In this document: piece after piece, positions 18,674 through 27,538 of the stretch
Layout: each line of letters starts with the position of its first letter
Position numbering within the stretch: the stretch's first letter is position 1
The notes under the pieces: model-generated
Databases searched by the model: none
What the model was told of the DNA's origin: nothing
The model's input: the letters and a program-made list of their open reading frames with translations, nothing else
DNA from: Peptoniphilus_A sp001811425
GTDB lineage: Bacteria > Bacillota > Clostridia > Tissierellales > Peptoniphilaceae
Reading direction: 5' to 3'
Length of the DNA stretch: 64,000 nt
Assembly (NCBI RefSeq): GCF_001811425.1
Contig: NZ_KV804733.1
Coordinates: 10,600-74,599, forward strand
Made by a program: the position numbers and the translations under genes

Positions 18674-19354
18674 ATGCTTGACCAAGAGGGCAAAAGAATT
18701 TTTTTTAGCGACCAAGAAAATAATATTGACCTTCCCCTTGAAATAATTGGGAATATTTATGACAAAAGAGAAGAGAAAATAGATTTTAAATCAAGTGATG
18801 ATGATCCAAAAGAAGAAAACTTTACTCATAAAGATTTAAAGGAGAGCCAAGAAGAAAGTCTAGAAGAAGTTCAAAAGGAAGATAAAGAAGTCAATTCAGA
18901 AGAAAATCAAGATGAAGTTCAAGATGACAATCAAGAAGATGAGAATTTATTTGATGAAAATAAATATGATCCCTATTACTTAGAGAGAATCGACGAAGTT
19001 CAGGAAATTTTGGAAGAAATTTGCGAATCCATACCTTCTTATGCCTATGAGCATCTTAATGGTGGTATAATTCTTACAGAAGAGGCAAAGTACCACGAGG
19101 AAGCCTATGCAGAGGACCTAGTTATCATGGGCGAGTACCAAAGGTCAATGCTTGGCAACATGATAAAAATTTATTATGGGTCCTTTATGGACATGTACAG
19201 ATTTTCCTCAAGGGAGACCCTAAGGGAAAAGCTAGAGGAAGTTCTCCTCCACGAGTTCACTCATCACTTGGAGTTTCTTGCCAATGAGTGGGGACTTGTA
19301 ATTGAAGACAAGAAATTTTTAGAAGAATATAGAAAAAGGAAGCAAAATGAATAA
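18674..19354 (+). CDS. minimal zinc metallopeptidase with acidic low-complexity N terminus
   Basis: The C-terminal 110 residues form a small zincin with VLLHEFTHHLEF near residue 193, an HExxH site with a third His one residue on. This resembles the short Zincin_1-type metallopeptidases of Gram-positive bacteria. Residues 35-95 are an extremely acidic, Glu/Asp/Gln-rich segment of variable look (EENQDEVQDDNQEDENL), unlike the compact family. There is no signal peptide, so it is probably cytosolic. The downstream J-domain gene overlaps its end by 8 bp, suggesting a link to protein quality control. Physiological substrate is unknown. Confidence 0.75.
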   Translation: MLDQEGKRIFFSDQENNIDLPLEIIGNIYDKREEKIDFKSSDDDPKEENFTHKDLKESQEESLEEVQKEDKEVNSEENQDEVQDDNQEDENLFDENKYDPYYLERIDEVQEILEEICESIPSYAYEHLNGGIILTEEAKYHEEAYAEDLVIMGEYQRSMLGNMIKIYYGSFMDMYRFSSRETLREKLEEVLLHEFTHHLEFLANEWGLVIEDKKFLEEYRKRKQNE

Positions 19355-20195
19355 AATTTTAGGATATTTTTATAAGGGTTTAGGCAAATTTTTTGACCTC
19401 ATCTTAACCTTTTTAATTGTAATAGTTAATATTGCCGTAGATTTATTTTCAGCTGTAAGGAGATTGTTCTTATATATAATTTCCATGGGCGGCTGCTTGA
19501 TAATATTTTTACTTTTAAATCCCTTTGCTTGGCAGGGACTTGCAAGAAATAAGTGGCTGTCAACTCTAATCATGCTGGCTATTATTGTGCCCCTACTTGG
19601 CAATGTGTCAGAATCTTTTTTGAAGTACATACATTATATGGTGACAGAATTTTTCTACGACAGGGCAGATCATTATCTCCTTGGTAAGGTTAATGAATTC
19701 GAAAGTATTTCTGGCTACGGCAGGGCTTATTGGGAGAAAAAAGAAAGGGAAAGAATTAGACAAGAAGAAGAGAGAAGGAAGAAGAGAGAGGAAGAATTTA
19801 GAGAGAGATTTAAAGATTTCGGTGGCTTTACTTGGACCACCTTCGACGATTTTTCTCAGTTTGATGAATTTTTTAGGCAGCAGGGTTACGGCGGCTTTTA
19901 TGAAAATCAAGGTGGCTCTTATGGAAATAATTACGGCGGTTCCTACGGAAAGGGGCAAGGAGGAGGCTACGGCTTTAAGGACCAATACGAAAAAGCCTGC
20001 GACACTCTCGGCGTAAATTATAACGCAGACAAGTATGAAGTGAAGCTTGCCTACAGAAAGATGGCGAAAAAATATCACCCTGACTTAAATAAGGAAGAGG
20101 GCGCCAAGGAAAAATTCCAAGAAATAAATGCAGCCTACGAATTTTTAAACGACTCAAATATTGAGATGTATAAAAAAATGTCTGGGGCAAATTAA
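19347..20195 (+). CDS. membrane-anchored protein with C-terminal J domain
   Basis: Reversed architecture for a DnaJ-like protein. The N terminus has two or three hydrophobic segments (residues 15-65 and 70-85). A basic/acidic helix of about 30 residues follows (KKERERIRQEEERRKKREEE). Then come a Gly/Tyr-rich linker with GGSYGNNYGG-type repeats and, at residues 210-275, a J domain with YRKMAKKYHPDLNKEEG. The HPD motif needed to stimulate Hsp70 is intact. It should recruit DnaK to the inner face of the membrane. It overlaps the zincin gene by 8 bp. Confidence 0.82.
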   Translation: MNKILGYFYKGLGKFFDLILTFLIVIVNIAVDLFSAVRRLFLYIISMGGCLIIFLLLNPFAWQGLARNKWLSTLIMLAIIVPLLGNVSESFLKYIHYMVTEFFYDRADHYLLGKVNEFESISGYGRAYWEKKERERIRQEEERRKKREEEFRERFKDFGGFTWTTFDDFSQFDEFFRQQGYGGFYENQGGSYGNNYGGSYGKGQGGGYGFKDQYEKACDTLGVNYNADKYEVKLAYRKMAKKYHPDLNKEEGAKEKFQEINAAYEFLNDSNIEMYKKMSGAN

Positions 20196-20226
20196 TTTTA
20201 TTTGATATGAAAATTTAGACAAAAAG

Positions 20227-20250
20227 AAAGGACCACGAGGGTCCTTTTTT
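20227..20250. terminator. terminator between convergent genes
   Basis: AAAGGACC (20227-20234) pairs with GGTCCTTT (20240-20247), with a T-run on the plus side. Sits between the J-domain gene and the opposing anti-sigma-like gene. Confidence 0.88.
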
Positions 20251-20260
20251 AGTGTTTAGA

Positions 20261-21061
20261 TTATTTAATTATACTTGCCCCCATTTGGAAAAATTCATCT
20301 GGGTCAACTGGTTTTTTATCTCTAAAGTTCATATTGTGTAAGAGATATTGATTGCCCTTGTATTCAAAGATTAAGTAAGTTGAGACAGCTTCAGTTCTGT
20401 CTGAACCCTTGCCACCGATGCCAACATTAAAGAAAGGATCCTTTTCAAATCTTTCTTTGTCAGCAGGACTTAAGTCTTCCTTGCTTCCAACAAATAAATT
20501 GTCATAAACTGAGTAGTAAAAATCCACTCCCTTTATAGTTCTCATTTCCTTGTAAGGAGCACTTGAAATAGGGTCGTGACCTTCAACAATTCTGTCTATA
20601 GCTAAAGTGATATGATCTGCATCTTCTCCTATTTGCTTTTTGTAGTTGACATCAATTGCCTTTCTCTTATTTAACTTTGCGCCAGTTTCATCCACATCTG
20701 CCGTATCTACAATTGTTATTCCGTCAAACTTATAGTCGCCTAAATTTTCTGGAGCGTAGGCTTCAAGGCCTGCCTTTTTTTCTGCCTTGGCAAGGTCAGT
20801 GTATTGTGTGTAATCATATTTTTGAGATGAAGATGAAATTGATCCTGTAATTTTTCCTGCTGCGAAAACTCCCACTGAAAGGACAAGGGCAAGGGCAGCC
20901 ACAAATATAAATTTCTTTTTCATTTTAAATTCTCCTTTTTCTTCTGTAGACTTAATTTCTAAGTCAATTTTATTTTTGAGGTAAGCAGAAGGAGCAGAAT
21001 TTTCCGCGCTCTTATTTAATTCTTTTTTTATATACTCATCAAAATTATTAAAATTATTCAT
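20261..21061 (-). CDS. single-pass membrane protein, probable anti-sigma factor
   Basis: A 266-residue protein with a 45-residue charged cytoplasmic N terminus, one membrane helix (KFIFVAALALVLSVGVFAAG) and a 200-residue external domain ending in LLHNMNFRDKK. Its start overlaps the end of the ECF sigma gene by 8 bp, so the two are translationally coupled, the usual arrangement for sigma/anti-sigma pairs. The start at 21061 has GGAGAG upstream. No ZAS zinc motif is visible, so it is not a classical zinc-binding anti-sigma; the role is inferred from topology and position. The external part may resemble DUF4367-type domains. Confidence 0.65.
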   Translation of the reverse strand: MNNFNNFDEYIKKELNKSAENSAPSAYLKNKIDLEIKSTEEKGEFKMKKKFIFVAALALVLSVGVFAAGKITGSISSSSQKYDYTQYTDLAKAEKKAGLEAYAPENLGDYKFDGITIVDTADVDETGAKLNKRKAIDVNYKKQIGEDADHITLAIDRIVEGHDPISSAPYKEMRTIKGVDFYYSVYDNLFVGSKEDLSPADKERFEKDPFFNVGIGGKGSDRTEAVSTYLIFEYKGNQYLLHNMNFRDKKPVDPDEFFQMGASIIK

Positions 21062-21626
21062 AAATACTCTCCTTCTCGCCAAAGTCTTGGTCGACTTTCA
21101 TTATTTCTTTCTTTAAATTTTTTCGAGCTCTAAAAAGTCTAGACTTAACTGTACCCGTAAAGGTCTTTAAGATTTTTGCGATTTCTTCTATGGAGAAGTC
21201 GTCGTAATAAAAGAGGACCAGGACTTCTCTTTCCTTGTGATTTAATTTTAAGAGGGCTGATTCAACTTCATTATTTAATACAAATTCATCTTCTCCACTT
21301 GAAATAAGATTTGAGTCAGCCTTTTCCAAAATAAATTCGTCGGGAAATTCTCTCTTTCTATTTTTATATCTGGTGTAGCAAGAATTTTTTAAAATTGAAA
21401 AAATCCAAGGTTTTAATTTGTTAAATTCCTTCAAGTTATTTATGTTTTTGTAAATAGAAAGGAAGGTGTCTTGGAGGACATCTTCTGCCTCCTCTCTATT
21501 TCCCAAGATGAGAAGGGCAGTTCGGTACAAGCTTAAGTAGTATTCTTCATAGAGGAGATTAAAGGAATCTTTGTCGCCCTTTTTTAATTTTTTAAAATTT
21601 TCTATGTTAAATTTTTGGGGATTCAT
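21054..21626 (-). CDS. ECF-type RNA polymerase sigma factor
   Basis: A 190-residue sigma-70 family protein with only regions 2 and 4. Region 2 runs through YRTALLILGNREEAEDVLQDTFLSIY and KPWIFSILKNSCYTRYKNRKR. Region 4 has LLKLNHKEREVLVLFYYDDFSIEEIAKIL and the recognition helix TGTVKSRLFRARKNLKK. The start at 21626 follows a perfect AGGAGG; an upstream in-frame ATG at 21647 overlaps that site. It should direct polymerase to an envelope- or stress-related regulon, held in check by the downstream membrane partner. Confidence 0.92.
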   Translation of the reverse strand: MNPQKFNIENFKKLKKGDKDSFNLLYEEYYLSLYRTALLILGNREEAEDVLQDTFLSIYKNINNLKEFNKLKPWIFSILKNSCYTRYKNRKREFPDEFILEKADSNLISSGEDEFVLNNEVESALLKLNHKEREVLVLFYYDDFSIEEIAKILKTFTGTVKSRLFRARKNLKKEIMKVDQDFGEKESIYE

Positions 21627-21691
21627 TTTAACCTCCTTTAGATGCATCTACTTATAAGACTATTTAGGATGGGAAAAGGTTCATTTTTTTC

Positions 21692-21716
21692 AAAAAAAAT
21701 CTCCACCTAAGTGGAG
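21692..21716 (-). terminator. terminator of the SH3/zinc-ribbon gene
   Basis: Read on the minus strand, CTCCAC-TTAG-GTGGAG (21716-21701) is followed by a run of eight T (21699-21692). Confidence 0.85.
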
Positions 21717-21719
21717 AAA

Positions 21720-23285
21720 TTAATTTAAAGTCTTATCTGATATCCAGCCCCTTAAATTTTCACCAGAGATGCTGGACTTAACTTCTACATGGCACCAAAT
21801 TCTCTCGCCCTGCTCAATTTTTGTCTCTAAGACATAAAGTTCAGTTCCCTTTTCCAAAATTTTTATAATTTCAGAATCTACACTTGCTTCCTTTCTTAGG
21901 TTTGCCTTTTCTGTGGCAACATTCCTGTAAGTGTGTAGAAGTTCAGAAGATTTTTTTGCAGTTTGAGCTGCATCGGTGTAGTCATTTTCTTTTTCAAAAC
22001 TTTCTGTTTGATCTTTATCTTTGTTTATATCAATGGCATTTTTGCTTTCAATTTCTTTTTTTAGGCTTGTTGCCTTGGCAGATTCAGGCACGACGCCAAG
22101 GTAGGAATTTAAAAGAAGCATTGCTTCATTTACTTTATTTTCCTTGTAAGCATCCTTTACCTTATTCAAAATTATATTGTCTATGGAGAGGAGTTTATCT
22201 TGAGCTGCCTTATAATTTTTCTCGTCTTCTTGAATTACCTTTTTAAAATTGTAGGCTGAATCAATATAATTTTCTTCCTGGTAAAGTTTGATGCCCTTTT
22301 GGTAGAAGTCATCAGATTGAACTAACTTCTTTAGTTTTTCCATTTCATTTGAAATTTCTGGACTGGTCTTTTTCTTTGTAGCTTCCTTGTATAAGTCCAG
22401 TGCCTCTTTGTACTCGCCACTTAGGGCAAGTCCCCTTGCATCCTCAATTTTATTTACGTTTCTCGTTATAACTGCGAAATTAATTATAAATAGAGAGATT
22501 ATGGACAAAATAATAATTAAAACTATGGAGAAAAACACAATCTTTGCAGAAAATTTCTTTGGTTTTTTTGTAGTCACTTCATTAGTTCTGTCAACTTTGA
22601 GGCTCTCTGTGTTTGGAGCAATCTTTGAAAGGTTTGTCTGAGTCAAGTGAGTCTCCAAGGTCTTTAAATTTATGTCTGAAGTTGACTTGGTGTTTTCAAG
22701 AACATTTAAAATTTTTGAATTAATAAGTGGCTCAGTCAAATTATTTAGGACAAAACTTTTATTTCTGCCACAAAAATCACATTCGCTGCTGTCCTTTTCG
22801 TTTATAAAACCACAGGCACAGCGCCAAAAATCAATTTGGTTTTCGCCATAAGTTTTAATTCCGTCGCCAAGAGTTTCCTTTATTTGTGCACGCTTTTTTT
22901 CGGGAATGACTGGCAAACTCATGTCATATTTTTTTTCAGAACAAGTTATAGTCTTTCCGTCGCAAGTGTACTTTGATATGTAAATGTCTATAGCCCTTGC
23001 CTTATAAAATCTCTCATCCAATAAAAAAGGATCCAAAAAATATCTCGTATAGGGCTCAATATTAACTGCTTGAGAAAAATAAAATTCTCTGCCATTAAAG
23101 AGATATGACTTTTCAATAGACTTGAACTTTACGGCAAATTCAATGTTTGTGACAAAGGAGTCCTGTGCATTTAAGACATCAATGGCTAGGGCAAAATCGC
23201 CGCTAGTGAGTTCTGCATTGGCAATTTGAATTTTTTCACTTGTATTAAAGCTAAGTTTAGTTGGCAGTGTTCTAAAAAAACTCAT
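21720..23285 (-). CDS. multidomain membrane protein: zinc ribbon, TM helix, TPR-like and SH3b domains
   Basis: A 521-residue protein. Residues 1-145 form an unrecognised N-terminal domain. A four-cysteine zinc ribbon (CACGFINEKDSSECDFCG) sits at 155-172. A single hydrophobic helix at about 248-272 (IVFFSIVLIIILSIISLFII) crosses the membrane. The following helical stretch has TPR-like repeats (ALSGEYKEALDLYKEA, LYQEENYIDSAYNFKK). The last 65 residues are a bacterial SH3 domain (ANLRKEASVDSEIIKILEKG) ending in GWISDKTLN. Topology suggests an inside zinc-ribbon sensor and an outside wall-binding part. Function unknown. Confidence 0.75.
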   Translation of the reverse strand: MSFFRTLPTKLSFNTSEKIQIANAELTSGDFALAIDVLNAQDSFVTNIEFAVKFKSIEKSYLFNGREFYFSQAVNIEPYTRYFLDPFLLDERFYKARAIDIYISKYTCDGKTITCSEKKYDMSLPVIPEKKRAQIKETLGDGIKTYGENQIDFWRCACGFINEKDSSECDFCGRNKSFVLNNLTEPLINSKILNVLENTKSTSDINLKTLETHLTQTNLSKIAPNTESLKVDRTNEVTTKKPKKFSAKIVFFSIVLIIILSIISLFIINFAVITRNVNKIEDARGLALSGEYKEALDLYKEATKKKTSPEISNEMEKLKKLVQSDDFYQKGIKLYQEENYIDSAYNFKKVIQEDEKNYKAAQDKLLSIDNIILNKVKDAYKENKVNEAMLLLNSYLGVVPESAKATSLKKEIESKNAIDINKDKDQTESFEKENDYTDAAQTAKKSSELLHTYRNVATEKANLRKEASVDSEIIKILEKGTELYVLETKIEQGERIWCHVEVKSSISGENLRGWISDKTLN

Positions 23286-23358
23286 AAAGACTCCTTTCTA
23301 TCCATACTTTATTACTTAATTATAAGCTACTTGAAAAATTTTTACAATATGGCTTCTA

Positions 23359-23387
23359 TTTACTAAATTAGACCTTTAGCATATAAT
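23359..23387 (+). promoter_or_regulatory. promoter of the hydrolase-dehydrogenase pair
   Basis: TTTACT (23359-23364), 17-bp spacer, perfect TATAAT (23382-23387), 26 bp before the chosen start. Confidence 0.65.
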
Positions 23388-23413
23388 TTAATTATATGGA
23401 AGGAGAAGGTGAA

Positions 23414-24316
23414 ATGAACTTAAAAGAAAAATACATTAAGCTCAATGACGAGGAAATTTTTTATCTGGACAATGAAAGCAAATCGGAGAAAAATATTTTA
23501 ATGATTCATGGAAATATGTACTCATCTTCTTGTTTTATTGAAATCATAAAAGAATTAGAGGACTATCACATATTTGCCCCAGACATGAGGGGATATGGCA
23601 AGTCTTCCTATAATAATAAAATTACTTCAATTGATGACTTTGTTTCAGACATAAAAGAATTTATTTTAAAGCTGGATATAAAAAACTTTACCCTAGTATC
23701 CTGGTCTCTTGGCGGTGGCGTCGCCCTTGAACTTTCCAGGGACAAAGACATAAAAGATAGGATAAAAAATCAAATATTTCTTGCACCCTTTGGCTACGCA
23801 CCCTTTAGGACCAATGGCGCAGATATTTTGACAAATAATTTTCACGAGTATTTAAATAATTTTGACTTTATAAACCCTCAAAAAAACCTAGAAATTTTCA
23901 AGGGTCTCATGACCTTTAACATGAATTTAATCGAGGACAGCTTTGCCAGCATGGGCATGACGGGAACAGAATTAAAAAAAGACAACATCAGAGTTTTATT
24001 TAAGACCTTTATCTACAATGTAAAGTTGCCAGAAAAGGAAGAGTTTGAGAGAAATGTTGAATCGGCAATTAGGCAGAGAAACTTAGACGAAGTTGCAGGC
24101 ATCTTGAGAGATTATAAATATCATGGAGGAAGGCTTGCCATGAAGAGCCTAGTCCTTCATGGCTATGATGACAAAATAATATCTTACATGGATGGAAAAT
24201 TTTTATCAGATGAAATTGGCGCAAAATTTGAAAAGCTAGACGATTGTGGGCACGCTGTAATGACTGACAAAAAGAATTTAGTAATAAAAAATATAAAAAA
24301 ATTTGTGGAGGAATAA
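23414..24316 (+). CDS. alpha/beta hydrolase
   Basis: A 300-residue cytosolic alpha/beta-hydrolase. The oxyanion region is MIHGNMYSSS, the nucleophile elbow SWSLGGG near residue 98, the acid probably Asp in LHGYDDKI near 253 and the base His in DCGHAVM near 277. The elbow starts with Ser instead of the usual Gly, a common variant. Start at 23414 follows a GGAGAAGGTGA site; an earlier in-frame ATG at 23396 is closer to the -10. The dehydrogenase gene starts at the very next base after its stop. Substrate unknown. Confidence 0.82.
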   Translation: MNLKEKYIKLNDEEIFYLDNESKSEKNILMIHGNMYSSSCFIEIIKELEDYHIFAPDMRGYGKSSYNNKITSIDDFVSDIKEFILKLDIKNFTLVSWSLGGGVALELSRDKDIKDRIKNQIFLAPFGYAPFRTNGADILTNNFHEYLNNFDFINPQKNLEIFKGLMTFNMNLIEDSFASMGMTGTELKKDNIRVLFKTFIYNVKLPEKEEFERNVESAIRQRNLDEVAGILRDYKYHGGRLAMKSLVLHGYDDKIISYMDGKFLSDEIGAKFEKLDDCGHAVMTDKKNLVIKNIKKFVEE

Positions 24317-25255
24317 ATGAAAGTACTATTAGGCCAAGGCATGGCAAGAAAATATGGAGACACAATAAGAAAATTAGGTTATGAGGTAATTGGCTATGAC
24401 GAAAAAAATCCTAATGCAGTGAAAGATTATGGCGAAGACATATTAATTGGCGCAATAAATTTAGAAAATTTAAATTACAAGGACCACAAAAATTTAAAGT
24501 ACATCTTTTTGACATCAGTGGGCATTGACTTTTTGGACTTAAATTACATTAAAGAAAAGGAAATAGTTTTATCTAACAACAACGGCGCCTACGACGACCC
24601 CATAGCCGAGTGGATTGTCTATGGACTCCTTCAAATAGATAAGGAAGACAGAAAAAACATAGAAAACCAAAAGGAAAAACTTTGGAAGAAGAGGAGTTTC
24701 TCCCACAACCTCTATGGCAAGAAGGCAATATTTTTGGGCACAGGCACAATTGCCATAGGAGGAGCAAAAAGGCTAAGGGGCTTTGACATTGAACTAAATG
24801 GATTTAACACCAGCGGCAGAAAAGTTGAGCCCTTTGACAATGTCTATTCAGTAGATGAGCTTGACCACATACTTCCACAAATGGACTACATCATAATGTG
24901 CCTGCCAGGAACAGAAAAAACTCATCACCTATTAAATAGAGAAATATTTAAAATCCTAAAAGATGGAGTAGTAATAGTAAACATATCAAGAGGAGCAACA
25001 ATTGACGAAGAGGCACTTGTAGAAGCACTTGAATCAGGAAAAGTAAGAGGGGCAGCCCTAGATGTCTTTGAAGAAGAACCACTAGATGAATCATCACCAC
25101 TTTGGGACATGGATAATGTCTACATCTATCCACACATATCCTTCTCCTGCGAAGACTTGGGCAGAAGACAGTTTGAAACAGCCTACCAAAACCTAAAGGC
25201 CCTAAAAAATGACGGCGACTTCAAAAATATAGTAGACTTCGACAAGGGCTATTGA
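24317..25255 (+). CDS. D-isomer-specific 2-hydroxyacid dehydrogenase family protein
   Basis: A 312-residue NAD(P)-dependent oxidoreductase. The catalytic triad is present: Arg in VNISRGATID, Glu in DVFEEEPLD and His in YPHISFSC. The nucleotide loop is GTGTIAIGGAKRL near 138. The N-terminal domain (TSVGIDFLDL) is shorter than in serA and no ACT domain follows. It could reduce a 2-oxoacid such as 2-oxoglutarate, hydroxypyruvate or a branched-chain oxoacid. A link to (R)-2-hydroxyglutarate formation is attractive given gct/hgd 7 kb away, but nothing in the sequence proves it. Translationally coupled to the hydrolase. Confidence 0.83.
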   Translation: MKVLLGQGMARKYGDTIRKLGYEVIGYDEKNPNAVKDYGEDILIGAINLENLNYKDHKNLKYIFLTSVGIDFLDLNYIKEKEIVLSNNNGAYDDPIAEWIVYGLLQIDKEDRKNIENQKEKLWKKRSFSHNLYGKKAIFLGTGTIAIGGAKRLRGFDIELNGFNTSGRKVEPFDNVYSVDELDHILPQMDYIIMCLPGTEKTHHLLNREIFKILKDGVVIVNISRGATIDEEALVEALESGKVRGAALDVFEEEPLDESSPLWDMDNVYIYPHISFSCEDLGRRQFETAYQNLKALKNDGDFKNIVDFDKGY

Positions 25256-25273
25256 AAATAAAATAAATTGGGG

Positions 25274-25314
25274 AAGAGTTTGTAATTTATAAAGATAAGT
25301 TGCAAACTCTTTTG
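25274..25314 (+). terminator. terminator after the 2-hydroxyacid dehydrogenase
   Basis: AGAGTTTG (around 25275-25282) pairs with CAAACTCT (25303-25310) over a 20-nt loop that can extend the stem, followed by TTTTG. Confidence 0.7.
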
Positions 25315-25345
25315 TGTTTAAAACATACTGATTACATTGCTTAAA

Positions 25346-25374
25346 TTGATTTTATAGGCGATTTCAGTTATAAT
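25346..25374 (+). promoter_or_regulatory. promoter of the metG operon
   Basis: TTGATT (25346-25351), 17-bp spacer, perfect TATAAT (25369-25374). About 85 nt of leader precede metG. Confidence 0.68.
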
Positions 25375-25463
25375 TATTTTAATTATGATATATTTTAATC
25401 GGAATTTTGACAGATTTTGCCAAGACCTTATCCCCTGGGATTGGGTTTTTTTATGGAGGTTTT

Positions 25464-27530
25464 ATGAGTAATAAGAAATTTTATGTTACGACGCCAATTT
25501 ATTATCCAAGTGACAATCTTCACATTGGTCATACTTACTGCACTGTGGCAGTTGATTGTGTTAAGAGATTTAAAAAAATGCAAGGCTATGATGTTTTCTT
25601 TACTACTGGTACTGATGAACATGGTCAAAAGATAGAGGCTAAGGCTAAGGAATTTGGCATGAAGCCAAAGGATTATGTTGATGGCATTGTCAAAAATATC
25701 AAAAAGCTTTGGGAAACTATGGACATTGACTACGATTATTTTGTCAGATCTACTGATGAGGATCACGAAGAAGATGTTAGAAATATTTTCCAAGAGCTTT
25801 ACGACAAGGGCGACATTTACAAGGGCGAATATGAAGGTTTTTATTGTACTCCTTGTGAATCTTTTTGGACTGAGGCACAAGTTGGTGAAGACCACACTTG
25901 TCCTGACTGTGGAAGACCAACTCAGCTTACTCATGAGGAATCTTATTTCTTTAGGCTTTCTAAGTACAAGGACAGGCTTTTAAAATACTATGAAGACCAC
26001 CCTGAGTTCATTGAGCCTGCTTTTAGAAAAAATGAAATGGTTAAAAACTTTTTCGAAGGCAAGGACGGTCTTGAAGATCTTTCTGTTTCTAGGTCTACTT
26101 TTGATTGGGGAGTTAAGGTTCCCTTTGATGACAAGCATGTTGTTTATGTTTGGATAGATGCTCTTGCATGCTACTTAACTGCTATTGGTTATGGCACTGA
26201 CAAGGAAAAGTTTAATTCTTATTGGCCAGCTGGCGTTCACTTTGTTGGCAAGGAAATTATTAGATTCCATGTTATTATTTGGCCTGCTATTTTAATGGCA
26301 CTTGATTTGCCTCTTCCTGACAAGGTTTTTGGTCATGGCTGGATTTTATTTGACAACGACAAGATGAGTAAGTCCAAGGGAAATGTTATTTATCCTGAGC
26401 CAATTATCAAGCTTTATGGTGTTGATGCTCTTAAATATTTCTTGCTAAGAGAATTTTCTTTTGGCTCTGACGGATCTTTTAATATTGAAAAATTCATGCA
26501 AAGACTTAATTCTGACTTAGCTAACGACCTTGGCAATCTTCTTTCAAGAACTGTCTCCATGATTTCTAAATACAATGATGGAGTCATTGAAGATATGGGT
26601 GCAAGAGAAGATGTGGATGATGATCTTGAAANNNNNNNNNNNNNNNNNNNNNNNNNNNNNNNNNNNNNNNNNNNNNNNNNNNNNNNNNNNNNNNNNNNNN
26701 NNNNNNNNNNNNNNNNNNNNNNNNNNNNNNNAAATCTTGCTGTTTCTGTAATTGATGAAGTGGAAGAAGCCATGGAACACTACCAATTTTCTGTTGCCCT
26801 AGAAGCAATTTGGAAGTTAATCAGAAGATCCAATAAATATGTTGATGAAACTGAACCTTGGAAGCTTGCAAAGGACGATGACAAGAAGGATAGACTTAAC
26901 ACTGTTTTATACAACTTGGCAGAAAGTTTAAGAATTGTTTCTGTTTTAATTTATCCATTTATCAAGGACACTTCTCTAAAGATTAGAGAGCAACTTGGTG
27001 TAAATGGCGAAATTAATTGGGAAGATGCAAGGACTTTTGGTTTAATAGAAGACGGTACTAAGGTTAATAAGGGCGAAGTTATTTTCCCAAGACTTGACAT
27101 CGAAGCTGAAATTGATAGATTTAACGAAGAAAACACTGCTCTTTTGAATTCTAGAGTTATGGCAGAAGCTCACCAAGATAAAGAAGCTGTAGAAGATATA
27201 AAAAAGGAAATTAATATAGAAGATTTTGCAAAGCTTGATATTAGAGTTGCAGAAATTGTTGGTGTAGAAGATCATCCTAATGCTGATAAGCTTTATGTCC
27301 TAAAATTAAAAATTGGCGACATGGATAGGCAAATTGTCTCTGGCATAAAGGAATACTACAAGAAAAATGAATTGATTGGCAAAAAAATCCTCATGATTTT
27401 AAATCTAAAGCCAATTAAATTAAGAGGCGTTGAGTCCAATGGTATGCTTCTTGCTGCAGAAGATGATGAAGGAAATTTAAGTCTTGCATCAACTTTAGCT
27501 GACGTTAAATCAGGAGCAAAAATTAGTTAG
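25464..27530 (+). CDS. metG: methionyl-tRNA synthetase (contains assembly gap)
   Basis: Class I synthetase charging tRNA-Met. The HIGH motif is NLHIGHTY near residue 17, a zinc-binding knot with CTPCESFW and CPDCG lies near 128-147, and the KMSKS loop is DKMSKSKGN near 298. The C-terminal tRNA-binding domain (IEDFAKLDIRVAEIVGVEDHPNADKLY) is fused, giving the dimeric type. The start at 25464 follows GGAGG; upstream in-frame codons from 25407 are leader. A 100-N gap at 26632-26731 hides part of the anticodon-binding helical region; the frame agrees on both sides. It leads a metG-tatD-rnmV-rsmA operon. Confidence 0.94.
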   Translation: MSNKKFYVTTPIYYPSDNLHIGHTYCTVAVDCVKRFKKMQGYDVFFTTGTDEHGQKIEAKAKEFGMKPKDYVDGIVKNIKKLWETMDIDYDYFVRSTDEDHEEDVRNIFQELYDKGDIYKGEYEGFYCTPCESFWTEAQVGEDHTCPDCGRPTQLTHEESYFFRLSKYKDRLLKYYEDHPEFIEPAFRKNEMVKNFFEGKDGLEDLSVSRSTFDWGVKVPFDDKHVVYVWIDALACYLTAIGYGTDKEKFNSYWPAGVHFVGKEIIRFHVIIWPAILMALDLPLPDKVFGHGWILFDNDKMSKSKGNVIYPEPIIKLYGVDALKYFLLREFSFGSDGSFNIEKFMQRLNSDLANDLGNLLSRTVSMISKYNDGVIEDMGAREDVDDDLEXXXXXXXXXXXXXXXXXXXXXXXXXXXXXXXXXXNLAVSVIDEVEEAMEHYQFSVALEAIWKLIRRSNKYVDETEPWKLAKDDDKKDRLNTVLYNLAESLRIVSVLIYPFIKDTSLKIREQLGVNGEINWEDARTFGLIEDGTKVNKGEVIFPRLDIEAEIDRFNEENTALLNSRVMAEAHQDKEAVEDIKKEINIEDFAKLDIRVAEIVGVEDHPNADKLYVLKLKIGDMDRQIVSGIKEYYKKNELIGKKILMILNLKPIKLRGVESNGMLLAAEDDEGNLSLASTLADVKSGAKIS
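26632..26731. other. assembly gap (100 N) inside metG
   Basis: Exactly 100 consecutive N. The round number suggests a placeholder of unknown true length. Reading frames match across it, so metG is probably intact in the organism. Confidence 0.98.
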
Positions 27531-27538
27531 GAGAGACT

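Noticed and set aside
24317..25255. (R)-2-hydroxyglutarate dehydrogenase for the gct/hgd pathway
   Set aside because: The catalytic Arg-Glu-His are those of the whole family; the gene is coupled to a hydrolase, not to gct/hgd, and no specific substrate motif is visible.
25375..25463. T-box leader or terminator before metG
   Set aside because: No T-box sequence (AGGGTGGNACCGCG-like) occurs; the ATCCC/GGGAT pairs are too short to claim.
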